This document shows positions 48,740 through 58,493 of a DNA stretch of 64,000 nt, in pieces (position 1 is the first letter of the stretch; each line of letters begins with the position of its first letter). Made by a program: the position numbers and the translations under genes. A model generated the notes under the pieces. It was not told where the DNA came from. It saw nothing but the letters and a program-made list of their open reading frames with translations, and ran no database searches. The DNA is from CAZHVS01 sp964536015 (lineage in GTDB: Bacteria; Bacteroidota; Ignavibacteria; Ignavibacteriales; Ignavibacteriaceae), in contig CAZHVS010000003.1 of NCBI GenBank assembly GCA_964536015.1, positions 62,001-126,000 of the forward strand. Direction: 5' to 3'.

Positions 48740-49630
48740 TTATAAATAATTTAATTTCTTTTCTAAAACACTTTTTATTTCGTTCATTACCCAGTGCGGA
48801 GTGGAGGTTGCACCAGTAATACCAATAGAATTCACACCATCAAACCAATTCCATTCTATCTCGTCTATATTTTCCACAAAAAATGTTTTGTTATTCTCTT
48901 CTTTGCAAATATTATAAAGAACTTTTCCATTACTACTTTTTTTACCAGCGGTAAAAATTATAACATCATTTACTTTTGCAAATTCACGTAATTTTTTTTC
49001 ACGGCCACTTACCTGTCCGCAAATTGTATCTTTTGCGTGAAATTCTACAGCTTCATCTTCAATTGAACCAATAACCAGTTCTGCAACTTTACTTTTTAAA
49101 GCATCAGCAATTCTTGCAAATTCAGATTTGTCCATTGTAGTTTGAGAAAACAAGACTGTAGGTTTTCTTAAATCAATTTCCTTTAACGCTTCATCTAAAG
49201 AACGAATGATAATTGCTTCATTTGCCGTAACTCCATTTAAGCCAATTACTTCAGCATGGTCCTTTTTACCAAATATTACAATCTGGTAATTCTTATCATA
49301 AAATTTTTTAATCCGTTCCTGCACCCTTGTAACAACAGGACAGGTAGCATCTATAATTTCAATTCCACAATCTAAAGCTTTTTTATAAGTGGATGGCGGT
49401 TCTCCATGAGCTCTTATTAAAACTTTACTACCTACAGGAATTTTGTCAAAATCATCGACTGAAATAGTTTCAAGTCCTAGTCTGTTTAATCTTTGAACTT
49501 CTGCAGTATTGTGAATGACATCACCGAGCGAATATATTTTTGAAGAAGTTTTTAATTCGCTTTCAGCAAAATCGATTGCTCTAACCACACCCCAACAAAA
49601 TCCCGCCGATTTATCAATAGAAATTTTCAT
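48740..49630 (-). CDS. ispH: 4-hydroxy-3-methylbut-2-enyl diphosphate reductase
   Basis: A 296-residue IspH. The three iron-sulfur cysteines are in AGFCWGVVRA (C12), DATCPVV and the C-terminal segment DTICGQVSGRE; the active-site TMDKSEF and TGATSTP signatures are present. It makes IPP and DMAPP at the last step of the MEP pathway. It lies between cmk and rpsA. Confidence 0.96.
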   Translation of the reverse strand: MKISIDKSAGFCWGVVRAIDFAESELKTSSKIYSLGDVIHNTAEVQRLNRLGLETISVDDFDKIPVGSKVLIRAHGEPPSTYKKALDCGIEIIDATCPVVTRVQERIKKFYDKNYQIVIFGKKDHAEVIGLNGVTANEAIIIRSLDEALKEIDLRKPTVLFSQTTMDKSEFARIADALKSKVAELVIGSIEDEAVEFHAKDTICGQVSGREKKLREFAKVNDVIIFTAGKKSSNGKVLYNICKEENNKTFFVENIDEIEWNWFDGVNSIGITGATSTPHWVMNEIKSVLEKKLNYL

Positions 49631-49662
49631 AAAATATTTTATAAACTATCCTGACTCACTTG

Positions 49663-50343
49663 TCAAGATAACGAACTTTCCTTTTCTTTAACTTTACGAT
49701 AAATTATTTCTACCTGCTCATCAATTGTTATATCTGAAGTATCAACTTCAATTGCGTCATCAGCTTTAGAAAGAGGACTCGCTTTTCGTGTTGAATCAAT
49801 TTTATCTCTATTGAGAAGATTTTCTTTTACTTCTTCTACAGAGACGAATGTTCCTTTTTCAGCAAGTTCTTTTTGTCTTCTCTCTGCACGTGCATCGATT
49901 GAAGCGGTTAAAAAAATTTTTAAATCAGCATCAGGGAATACCACTGTGCCGATATCACGTCCTTCCATTACTACTCCCCCAAGACTTCCCATTAAGCGTT
50001 GTTTCTTGACTAATTCTTTTCTTACTTCTTCTATTTTACTTACAGGGCTAACGTTTTCATTTACTTTCATAGTTCTTATGAGTTCAGAAACATCTTTTCC
50101 ATCTACAAAAACTCTTGTATAACCTGCAGAAAAATCAAGTTTTATATCTGCATTTTTTGTAACGGAAATTATTTTTTCTTCATTATCTAATATTTCTTTT
50201 TCAAGAGCCAAAAAAGTAATTGTCCTATACATAGCACCTGTATCAATATATGTATATCCAAGTCGTTGAGCTAAGAGTTTAGCAGTAGTACTTTTCCCAG
50301 AACCAGCGGGTCCATCAATAGCAACAATTAATCTTTTTTTCAT
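49663..50343 (-). CDS. cmk: Cytidylate kinase
   Basis: A 226-residue P-loop nucleoside monophosphate kinase: Walker A GPAGSGKSTTAK, the CMP-binding IDTGAMYRT, and the EGRDIGTVVFPDADLKIFLTA block characteristic of Cmk. It phosphorylates CMP and dCMP. It lies 32 nt upstream of ispH. Confidence 0.97.
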   Translation of the reverse strand: MKKRLIVAIDGPAGSGKSTTAKLLAQRLGYTYIDTGAMYRTITFLALEKEILDNEEKIISVTKNADIKLDFSAGYTRVFVDGKDVSELIRTMKVNENVSPVSKIEEVRKELVKKQRLMGSLGGVVMEGRDIGTVVFPDADLKIFLTASIDARAERRQKELAEKGTFVSVEEVKENLLNRDKIDSTRKASPLSKADDAIEVDTSDITIDEQVEIIYRKVKEKESSLS

Positions 50344-50439
50344 GGATTGTAAAGATAATAAAAAACCTAGTCCTGAACAATAAGAAATTATCTTTAATTG
50401 GCTTAATTTTGATTAAAAACGAAGGAATTTAAAATAAAA

Positions 50440-50463
50440 AGAGTCCGGTTTTAGCCGGACTCT
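50440..50463 (-). terminator. Terminator of the thioester-domain adhesin gene
   Basis: On the minus strand AGAGTCCGG, a 6-nt loop and CCGGACTCT form a 9-bp stem, followed by TTTTTATTTTAAA. It lies 19 nt past the stop of the adhesin gene at 50482. Confidence 0.92.
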
Positions 50464-50481
50464 GTGGATCATTAACATAGG

Positions 50482-52761
50482 TTATTTTTGAATAATCATT
50501 TTCTTTGTGGAAGAAAACGAAGGGGTCGAAATTCTGTATAAATAAATTCCACTTGGTAAATTATCTGCATTAAACTTAACATTATAAGTCCCAGCTTCAA
50601 ATTCATTATTAACAAGTGTGGAAATCATTTCGCCAACACTGTTATAAACTGTAAGAGTAACAAATTCTTTTTTAGCAACAGAAAATCTAATCATTGTCGA
50701 AGGGTTAAATGGATTAGGATAATTCTGTTCAAGAATAAAGGACTTTGGTAAAGAACTGTTATCATTTATTCCAGTTGTTCCATTAGGACTTGAAGTAAGA
50801 ATTACTCCTGATATTACATCAAAGAAATTTAAAGGCATATTTGCCTGAGTTGCGGATAGAACAGTCGCAAAGTTTGCAATTGTTGTATCTCTTGTAATTA
50901 CACCGGTGAATGAATTTAAATTAAATTGTCCTGCACCAAACATACATTTTACAACAACTTGTCCTGTAATAATACCAGATGCAAAATTCAAAGTTGCTTT
51001 TGGAGCTAAAAATGAAGCTGTAATATCAATGTTGGAAATAGTTAATTGTTTTGCATTTACAAAATTCAGAAGAACTTTTTCTTTTGTAGTCCCAGTTACA
51101 ACAAAACCACCTCTCCAGGTTATTGCTTCACCGGTAATATTAACAATAACAGTTGAACCAACAGGAGCATCTACTGTAAAGTTATTAGCTTGAGAAATCA
51201 TACTTCCATCAACGTTGAAAACATTAAGATTAGTGTTATGTCCGACTAATTGTATATGTCCATACTCGAAGCTAACAGTATCAGTCTGTGCAAGTGAAGA
51301 TAATTGATTAGACAAATCCTGGAGATAGGTTCTTGCATAATCAAAATTAATAACTGAATCTCTAAAAATTCCATCATCTGCAGTAAATTGGGTTGTGGAG
51401 GTAATGAAATCTTTATATACAGCACTACCATTATATACTCTTCCACTTATAAATGTAAGATGTGTACCAACAACCAGAACATTTCCAGAGTGTTCAGGTA
51501 ATTTGTCGCCGACACTGTAGTTCCTTAAATCTGCATATCCACCAACGGCAACTTTACCTTCTGTATCAGAAGAAGGTTGAATTAATGTATCTATTACAAA
51601 TAAATTATAATCTGCAGCAGGACCAAAACTGAAAACTGATGCGTTGATATTTGTATAATCTACTCTTACTTTAATTACTAATTTTGAAGAATCTCCTGCA
51701 TTAAGATTACCAACATTCCATATTCCTGTAGATGGATTATAAACACCAGAAGGTATTGCTGAGACAAAATCTAATATTGGTTGTAGTTGATCTGAAACTT
51801 GCACATTCTGGGCATTTCCAGGACCTAAATTTTTAACTGTAATTGTATAATTAATAATATCTCCATTGTTCACAACTGTTCTATCTGCAGTTTTGTTAAC
51901 CACAAGATTAATTGTTTGTATCCAATTAACTACTTTAGAAACTGTTCTTGATGCAATTGTTGGAGTTGCAAGAATTAATTTTTGTTTTCCATTTGGGTTA
52001 GCAACATTATAATATTTTGTTCCTGAAGGAATACCAACAACACCAGTTGCTGTAATTGTTGCTGTTGTTTGTCCGGAAGATGGAGTTAAAGTTATTAGTG
52101 GACTGACACCTGTTGAATCAGTTGTAACTGTAGTTGCACTCAATGTTCCACCAGTAGTTGTTAAAGTAATAGTAACATTAGGCATTGCAAGTCCCTGATC
52201 ATTAAAAGCCTGAACAGAAAAAGAAATTGGAGTTCCAATTCCAAAAGTCTGAGGAGGTGTATAAATAAAGAAAGTATTCAAATTAAAACTATGTGCATTA
52301 AGTTTTGCATCAGCAACTATCGCTAAAGCACGTGCTTTAATATCATCAATACCGCTGCCTGTAACTGCACTAATATTTAGATTATCAGTCAAATTCCATA
52401 AAGCAAGCTGAATAGCTGCAGCTTCTTTTTTATTCTCGCTAAGTTTTCCAGGATACGAAGTCTTAAATGGATAATAATTGTTTAGAATATAAGACAGAGT
52501 ATCATTTGTTGATTCAACATCCTGATAAGGATCGTTATATATTAAAGTATGATATAAATCTATGCAATAAAGTTTTGTGTTATTTCCATTTATTGTTGCA
52601 TTAAAAGTCCCGGCAAAGACTGTAGAATTAAAAGGAGAAGGTAATGTAACATTTACTCCCATATCAGTCCCTGTTACAGTTGCAATACTTTTAACATCCG
52701 CATTAGAAATAAATGACAAAAAAATCACTAAAAGAATGATTGATTTGATTACGTTTTTCAT
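50482..52761 (-). CDS. Type IX-secreted adhesin with thioester-like, Ig-like and choice-of-anchor A domains
   Basis: A 759-residue surface protein. After a signal peptide (about 1-21) comes a thioester-domain-like region: C66 in KLYCIDLYH and Q118 in EAAAIQLALWNLTD match the Cys and TQxAxW Gln of TQXA/thioester surface proteins. Next come a Big_1-like Ig domain (about 170-255), a DUF11 repeat (about 285-375; KNLGPGNAQNVQVSDQ), a choice-of-anchor A-like beta region (about 380-655; EGKVAVGGYADLRNYSVGDK) and the sorting domain with EQNYPNPFNPST, ending KKMIIQK. It stands alone with its own terminator. Confidence 0.85.
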   Translation of the reverse strand: MKNVIKSIILLVIFLSFISNADVKSIATVTGTDMGVNVTLPSPFNSTVFAGTFNATINGNNTKLYCIDLYHTLIYNDPYQDVESTNDTLSYILNNYYPFKTSYPGKLSENKKEAAAIQLALWNLTDNLNISAVTGSGIDDIKARALAIVADAKLNAHSFNLNTFFIYTPPQTFGIGTPISFSVQAFNDQGLAMPNVTITLTTTGGTLSATTVTTDSTGVSPLITLTPSSGQTTATITATGVVGIPSGTKYYNVANPNGKQKLILATPTIASRTVSKVVNWIQTINLVVNKTADRTVVNNGDIINYTITVKNLGPGNAQNVQVSDQLQPILDFVSAIPSGVYNPSTGIWNVGNLNAGDSSKLVIKVRVDYTNINASVFSFGPAADYNLFVIDTLIQPSSDTEGKVAVGGYADLRNYSVGDKLPEHSGNVLVVGTHLTFISGRVYNGSAVYKDFITSTTQFTADDGIFRDSVINFDYARTYLQDLSNQLSSLAQTDTVSFEYGHIQLVGHNTNLNVFNVDGSMISQANNFTVDAPVGSTVIVNITGEAITWRGGFVVTGTTKEKVLLNFVNAKQLTISNIDITASFLAPKATLNFASGIITGQVVVKCMFGAGQFNLNSFTGVITRDTTIANFATVLSATQANMPLNFFDVISGVILTSSPNGTTGINDNSSLPKSFILEQNYPNPFNPSTMIRFSVAKKEFVTLTVYNSVGEMISTLVNNEFEAGTYNVKFNADNLPSGIYLYRISTPSFSSTKKMIIQK

Positions 52762-52972
52762 TTTAAATTTTCCTTTTTATTAATGATCACAATTAATTAT
52801 TCATAACTAATGCCACATTAATAAATTGAAAAATGAACTAAAAAACAAGCTTTTTAAAGATTATTCGATTGATTTGTGCCTCGTTTTGAAACTCGAATTC
52901 AAAATGAGATTTCGAAGAAAAAATGGAATGTAAAATGAATTGAAATTCTTAAGTCTTGAATAAGATTAATTG

Positions 52973-54616
52973 CTAAATTTCTTCACCGCCAAGTTGATTG
53001 ATAATGGCATTAACAATCGGGTCATTTTGATTATCTTTTTTTGCAGGAATGTCTTTGGTTGATTCTAACTCCTCGTTAACAGGATTGTGAAGAAAATTAA
53101 AAGCAAGTTTTTTTCCAAATACTTCAAAAGTTTTTTTTGCGATATAATCCTGGTTTTGTTCAAAAATAACTTTACCGTATTCATCTTTTATTATTACATT
53201 AATTTTATTTTTATCAAGTCCAATAGGTGATAATTGATTTAAGATTGGACCAAAAACAAGATTACGTTCAGATTTAATTGAATTAACAAAATCTTCCCAA
53301 CCATTCATTATAGAATCAAAATTGAATAAGTTGTTGGAAGCATCAGTACTTGCTTTACCCACAGAGGGAGATGTTTCCTTTACTATTGGAACATTTCTCG
53401 TTGGAATTGTGATATTATTATTTGGTGATGAAGATTTGTAGGTCTTAATTTCCGTTTCTTTAAGAATAGGAATTGCCTGTCCGATATTTGAATTATTGAT
53501 AGAAGATAGTAAATCTGAAATTGTTTCAGTTTTTTCAATTCCAATTATATGACTTAAGGCAATTTCAATTTTAATCTTTTGATTTTGTGAATAACGTAAT
53601 TCCTGTAAAGTTTTGATAAGGTAATTTAGAATACGTAAACAATCTCCAACAGAAAATTTATTCAAATAATTTTTATAAAATTCTTTATATGTTTCAGCTG
53701 TCTCAATAAGATTTGTATTGCCTGTTACCTGCACACTCATAATATTTCTAAAGTGTTCTACTAACCCTTCAATAAAATCGAAAAAATTCCAGCCATTTTT
53801 ATAAAGTACATCCGTAATTTCATAAGCAGCTACAAAGTTTTTTGCAAGAACTGCATCAGAAATTTTGAAAAAAATATCCGTGTCTATAAGATTAAAAATT
53901 TTAACTACAGTGTTATAATCAACTACATTTCCACAATAAGCGACAGCCTGATCAAAAAAACTCTCTGCATCTCTTAAACCACCATCTGCTTTCTTAGCAA
54001 TTATTGTCAATGTCTTGTCATCGATATTAATTTTTTCTTCATCGGCAATCTTTTTTAGAAGTTTCTTTATCGTTTCAAGATTTACTCTTCTGAAATCATA
54101 TCTCTGGCAACGAGAGATAATTGTAATAGGAACTTTTTGTACATCAGTTGTAGCAAAAATAAAAACAGTATGAGATGGAGGTTCTTCCAGGGTTTTTAAA
54201 AATGAGTTGAACGATTCCTTTGTTAACATATGAACTTCGTCAATTATGTAGACTTTGTATTTCCCTTTTGAAGGGGCATACTTAACGGATTCTCTTAAAG
54301 TTCTTACATCATCAACTCCACGATTTGAAGCAGCATCAATCTCGATAATATCCATTAACTGCGATGAGTTAATTGAGTTACACATCTCGCATTCATTGCA
54401 AGGTTCAGCATCTTTTGGATTCAGGCAATTTAATGATTTTGCAAGAATTCTTGCAGTAGTTGTTTTACCAACTCCCCTCGGACCAGTAAGCAAATAAGCG
54501 TGTGCAACTCGGCCGCTTAGAATTGCATTCTTTAATGTTGTTGTAATATGTTCCTGTCCAACAACTTCACTAAATTTTTGCGGTCGATATTTCCTGGCTG
54601 TTACTATAAAACTCAT
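52973..54616 (-). CDS. dnaX: DNA polymerase III subunit gamma/tau
   Basis: A 547-residue clamp-loader ATPase: Walker A GPRGVGKTT, the zinc-binding cysteines CLNPKDAEPCNECEMC, Walker B IIDEVHML, and the sensor TTDVQKVPITIISRCQ with the SRC motif. Residues beyond about 370 form a tau-like C-terminal part with a Ser/Pro/Thr linker. No A-rich frameshift signal for a gamma product was evident by eye. It lies 12 nt after msrC. Confidence 0.94.
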   Translation of the reverse strand: MSFIVTARKYRPQKFSEVVGQEHITTTLKNAILSGRVAHAYLLTGPRGVGKTTTARILAKSLNCLNPKDAEPCNECEMCNSINSSQLMDIIEIDAASNRGVDDVRTLRESVKYAPSKGKYKVYIIDEVHMLTKESFNSFLKTLEEPPSHTVFIFATTDVQKVPITIISRCQRYDFRRVNLETIKKLLKKIADEEKINIDDKTLTIIAKKADGGLRDAESFFDQAVAYCGNVVDYNTVVKIFNLIDTDIFFKISDAVLAKNFVAAYEITDVLYKNGWNFFDFIEGLVEHFRNIMSVQVTGNTNLIETAETYKEFYKNYLNKFSVGDCLRILNYLIKTLQELRYSQNQKIKIEIALSHIIGIEKTETISDLLSSINNSNIGQAIPILKETEIKTYKSSSPNNNITIPTRNVPIVKETSPSVGKASTDASNNLFNFDSIMNGWEDFVNSIKSERNLVFGPILNQLSPIGLDKNKINVIIKDEYGKVIFEQNQDYIAKKTFEVFGKKLAFNFLHNPVNEELESTKDIPAKKDNQNDPIVNAIINQLGGEEI

Positions 54617-54628
54617 AATTAATCTGTA

Positions 54629-55120
54629 TTATTTAAAAATTTCTTTAACAAGATAATTTCTTATATCTTCTAAATATTTTTTGTCAACATCATTAAAAGC
54701 ATTAAAAGATTCACTATCCAGATCAAGAACTCCAAAAAATTTTTGTTTATTATATAGTGGAATCACTATTTCTGATTTTGATGCTGAATCACATACAATA
54801 TGTCCTTCAAATTGATCAACATCAGGAACAATTATTGTCTCTAATTTTTTTGCAGCAGTTCCGCACACTCCTTTACCAATCTCAATTTTTGTGCATGCTG
54901 GTTTGCCCTGGAAAGGACCAAGATATAAATATTGTCCATCAAAAAGATAAAATCCTACCCAGCTAATTTTAGAAAAAACTTGCTTTAATGATGCAGTAAA
55001 ATTAGCTAAACTTGATATTAAATTATCTTCTTTTGAGAGAAGCAACTTGACCTGCGGTATGAACAAATTGTATTTTTGTTCATCTTCAAGATTCATAGGA
55101 ATTGCAATTGAATTTGACAT
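54629..55120 (-). CDS. msrC: Free methionine-(R)-sulfoxide reductase (GAF domain, fRMsr)
   Basis: A 163-residue GAF-fold protein. C76, C86 and C110 (PACTKIEIGKGVCGTAA and HIVCDSASKSE) have the exact 10- and 24-residue spacing of the catalytic cysteines of E. coli fRMsr. It reduces free methionine-R-sulfoxide. ATG 55120 overlaps the lon stop by one base (TGATG); a TTG one codon earlier is less likely. Co-translation with lon suggests a stress-response pairing. Confidence 0.9.
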   Translation of the reverse strand: MSNSIAIPMNLEDEQKYNLFIPQVKLLLSKEDNLISSLANFTASLKQVFSKISWVGFYLFDGQYLYLGPFQGKPACTKIEIGKGVCGTAAKKLETIIVPDVDQFEGHIVCDSASKSEIVIPLYNKQKFFGVLDLDSESFNAFNDVDKKYLEDIRNYLVKEIFK

Positions 55121-57561
55121 CAATTCTTTTTTCTCTTATTCGGTTTAATTTCTGGTTTAGCAATTAATATTTTCTCATCAAAGACATAAGAAATTGCATC
55201 CTCAACTTTTTCAATTGGAATTATCTTTATTCCTTCTTTGACTTTCTCATGAATTTCATTTAAGTCAACTTCATTTTCTTTTGGTATCAATACTGTTTTT
55301 ATTCCGTGTCTTTTTGCTGCAAGCAATTTTTCGGTTAAACCACCAATAGGCAGAATATTTCCTCTTAAAGTTATCTCACCAGTCATTGAAACATCACCAC
55401 GGGTTGGTTTTCCACTAATTGCAGATAACATTGCCATCGTCATAGTAATTCCGGCCGAAGGACCATCTTTTGGAATAGCTCCTTCAGGAAGATGAATATG
55501 AATTTCTTTTCCTTTGAAAAAATTCTCATCAAGTTTAAAACGTTTTGCATTCGAACGAAGATAACTCAATGCAGCCTGGGCCGATTCTTTCATAATGTTT
55601 CCCATTTGTCCTGTCAGTGTTAATTTTTCCTGTCCTGACATAACTGAAACATCAACAGTAATTATTTCTCCTCCAACGCTTGTCCATGCAAGTCCTGTAA
55701 CACTTCCAACTTTCTTTTCAATTGTTGTTTTTTGTTTTTTAAACTTTGGCACACCGAGAAATTTTTCAAGTACTTCTGGTTTGACATTAAACTTCTTAAC
55801 TTTTTGTCCAGGTTTACCATTACCCGATTCTTTAAGGACTATTTCTTTGGCAATTTTTCTGCAAACAGAAGATAATTCTCTTTCAAGATTTCTGACACCA
55901 GCTTCACGGGTAAATTCATTAATTATTTTCCTGATTGTTTCATCATCAAATAAAACATTTCTATCATCAAGCCCGTGAGCTTTGATTTGCTTAGGAAGAA
56001 TATGTCGTTTTGCTATTTCAAATTTATCATGCTCAAGATAACCGTTTAATTCAATTATCTCCATTCTATCCTGCAAAGGCAAAGGTATTGAATATCTGTT
56101 ATTTGCTGTCGTAATAAACATAACACGAGATAAATCGTAATCAACTTCAAGGTAATGGTCCTGAAATGTATGATTTTGTTCAGGATCTAAAACTTCAAGC
56201 ATAGCAGAAGAAGGATCACCACGAAAATCTGCATTAAGTTTATCTATTTCATCAAGCAACATTACAGGATTTATTGTACCGACTCTTTTCATTGCCTGGA
56301 TAATTTTTCCCGGCATAGAACCAATATAAGTTCTTCTATGTCCCCGAATTTCTGCTTCATCTCTTACTCCACCAAGGCTAATTCTTACGAATTCTCTTCC
56401 AAGTGCACGTGCAATTGATTTACCAAGGGAAGTTTTACCAACACCGGGAGGTCCAACAAAACATAAAATTTGTCCTCGCATTTCTTCGACAAGATTAAGA
56501 ACGGCAATATGCTCTACAATTCTCTCTTTAGGTTTATCAAGTCCATAATGATCTTCATCTAGTATTTTTCGAACATGTTTTACATCGAGATTATCTTTGC
56601 TTGTTTTAGACCAAGGAACATCAATTAACCAATCAAGATAATTCCGGATAACAGTAAATTCTGGTGAAAGTGGTGGAATTTTTTTAAGCTTATTAAACTC
56701 TTCAATTGCTTTTTCAAAAGCCATTTTAGGCATTTTAGCTTTTTTAATTTTATCACGAAGCTTAACAAACTCAGGTGAACCATCTTCTTCTTCGCCAAGT
56801 TCATCCTGAAGAATTTTTATTTGTTCTTGAATAATAAATTTTCTCTGAGATTTTGCAACATTTTCCTGAACTTTATTATCAATTTCTTTTTCAATTTTCA
56901 GGATATCGATTTCCTGGTTAAGGAGTTTTATTACTTCATAATACTGTTGTTTCAAAGTCTCTTGTTGAAGAACTTTTTGTTTTACTTCAATTTTTTGATT
57001 GATATTTGCAGCAGCATAAAATAATTTTCTATCCGGTTCTTCAATTGTTTCAAATGCCGCAACAGCTTCCTGCGGAATATTTCTGTTTATCTTTACATAG
57101 TCTTTAAACAGTTGCGTCATCTGCCTGTTTAATGCACTCATTTCATGGTCATTTTCAACTCTTGGCAGCACTACTTCTATTCTGCCTTCAAAAAAGTCAG
57201 CATTATCAAGGAACTCAACAATTTTTCCCTGTATCAAACCATCGACAAGAATTTTCATCAATCCATTGGGTAACTTCAATATTTGAACAATTTTTGCGAT
57301 TGTTCCTTCTCTATATATGTCTTCTATTGTAGGATCATCAATATTTGATTTTTTTTGAGAAGCAAGAAAAATATACTTACCATGATCAACTGCATAATTT
57401 GCTGCCCGAACAGATTGTTCTCTCCCAACAAGCACGGGAAAAATCATATATGGGAAAATTACAATATCTCTTAATGGTAAAATTGGTAAGTTCTGAGGGA
57501 CATCATCTACAACATTTAACCCGTTTTTTACATCAAATTTTATTTCTCCAAGATTTTCCAA
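55120..57561 (-). CDS. lon: ATP-dependent protease La (Lon)
   Basis: An 813-residue LonA: N-terminal substrate-binding domain (LPILPLRDIVIFPYMIFPV), coiled-coil linker, AAA+ module (Walker A GPPGVGKTSLGKS, Walker B MLLDEIDKL) and protease domain with the Ser in PKDGPSAGITM and the Lys in GLTEKLLAAKRHG. It begins with TTG at 57561, with AAGG seven bases upstream. It degrades misfolded and regulatory proteins in the cytoplasm. Confidence 0.97.
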   Translation of the reverse strand: MENLGEIKFDVKNGLNVVDDVPQNLPILPLRDIVIFPYMIFPVLVGREQSVRAANYAVDHGKYIFLASQKKSNIDDPTIEDIYREGTIAKIVQILKLPNGLMKILVDGLIQGKIVEFLDNADFFEGRIEVVLPRVENDHEMSALNRQMTQLFKDYVKINRNIPQEAVAAFETIEEPDRKLFYAAANINQKIEVKQKVLQQETLKQQYYEVIKLLNQEIDILKIEKEIDNKVQENVAKSQRKFIIQEQIKILQDELGEEEDGSPEFVKLRDKIKKAKMPKMAFEKAIEEFNKLKKIPPLSPEFTVIRNYLDWLIDVPWSKTSKDNLDVKHVRKILDEDHYGLDKPKERIVEHIAVLNLVEEMRGQILCFVGPPGVGKTSLGKSIARALGREFVRISLGGVRDEAEIRGHRRTYIGSMPGKIIQAMKRVGTINPVMLLDEIDKLNADFRGDPSSAMLEVLDPEQNHTFQDHYLEVDYDLSRVMFITTANNRYSIPLPLQDRMEIIELNGYLEHDKFEIAKRHILPKQIKAHGLDDRNVLFDDETIRKIINEFTREAGVRNLERELSSVCRKIAKEIVLKESGNGKPGQKVKKFNVKPEVLEKFLGVPKFKKQKTTIEKKVGSVTGLAWTSVGGEIITVDVSVMSGQEKLTLTGQMGNIMKESAQAALSYLRSNAKRFKLDENFFKGKEIHIHLPEGAIPKDGPSAGITMTMAMLSAISGKPTRGDVSMTGEITLRGNILPIGGLTEKLLAAKRHGIKTVLIPKENEVDLNEIHEKVKEGIKIIPIEKVEDAISYVFDEKILIAKPEIKPNKRKKN

Positions 57562-57713
57562 ATCAATTCCTTAATACTAAATTATTCGCAGACGAAATAT
57601 ATTAAAAAGCAAATGTGCTGACAAGGAACGAATTGATGACAATCGTAATAATTCATTTAACATCGTAAAATAAAATGCTCATAATTATATTTACAGTAAA
57701 AATATTAAAATAT

Positions 57714-58493
57714 ATGATTAATGATTTAATTCAAATAACTAAAGAAGCCGGCGAAATAGTTAAAGAAGGATTTGGAAAAAATTTTTCTATAGAGATTAAA
57801 ACAAATGAATCGAACTTAGTAACTGAAATAGATAAAAAATCCGAACAACATATAATTGATTTCATAAAGAAAAAATTTCCATCTCATAGTATATTAACAG
57901 AAGAAAGCGGAGAGTTGAAATCAACCTCTGAATATTGCTGGGTTATTGATCCGCTGGATGGAACTACAAATTTTGCTCATGGATTACCAATTTTCTCTGT
58001 TTCTATCGGAATTCAGAAGAACAATAAAACTATTGCCGGTGCAGTTCTGGATGTAATGATGAATGAATTATATATTGCTGAATTTGGAAGTGGTTCATAT
58101 TGTGGTAAAGACAGATTATCCGTCTCAAAAAACAATTCATTAAGAAAAGCTTTTCTTGTAACAGGATTTCCTTACAATATAAATGAAAATCCCGATAAAG
58201 CGTTTGAAATTTTTGTTAGTATGATAAAAAATTCCCGTGCGGTAAGAAGACTCGGTTCTGCTGCAATTGATTTTTGTTACGTTGCAAAAGGTGTCTTCGA
58301 TGGCTTTTGGGAAGTGTTTTTAAATCCCTGGGACGTTGCTGCTGGGAAATTAATCGTCGAGGAAGCCGGTGGACTGGTCACTGATTTTGATGGAAATCAA
58401 ATTAATATTTTTTCTAAAAGTATTTTATGCTCAAATAAATTCCTTCACAATGATTTACAGCGGATAATTAAAAATGAATTAGGTGAATTTTAA
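57714..58493 (+). CDS. suhB: Inositol monophosphatase family protein
   Basis: A 259-residue metal-dependent sugar phosphatase starting at ATG 57714 (MINDLIQITKEAG); a longer frame from 57675 only adds a poor leader. Metal-binding motifs are EESGE, WVIDPLDGTTNFAHG and WDVAAGKLIVEEAGG. Members hydrolyse inositol-1-phosphate or related sugar phosphates. It is divergent from lon, and its stop overlaps the stop of the lipoprotein gene. Confidence 0.92.
   Translation: MINDLIQITKEAGEIVKEGFGKNFSIEIKTNESNLVTEIDKKSEQHIIDFIKKKFPSHSILTEESGELKSTSEYCWVIDPLDGTTNFAHGLPIFSVSIGIQKNNKTIAGAVLDVMMNELYIAEFGSGSYCGKDRLSVSKNNSLRKAFLVTGFPYNINENPDKAFEIFVSMIKNSRAVRRLGSAAIDFCYVAKGVFDGFWEVFLNPWDVAAGKLIVEEAGGLVTDFDGNQINIFSKSILCSNKFLHNDLQRIIKNELGEF

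Noticed and set aside
52762..52972. A small gene or RNA between dnaX and the adhesin gene
   Set aside because: The 211-base AT-rich gap shows no convincing frame, hairpin or terminator; it is most likely only the adhesin promoter region.
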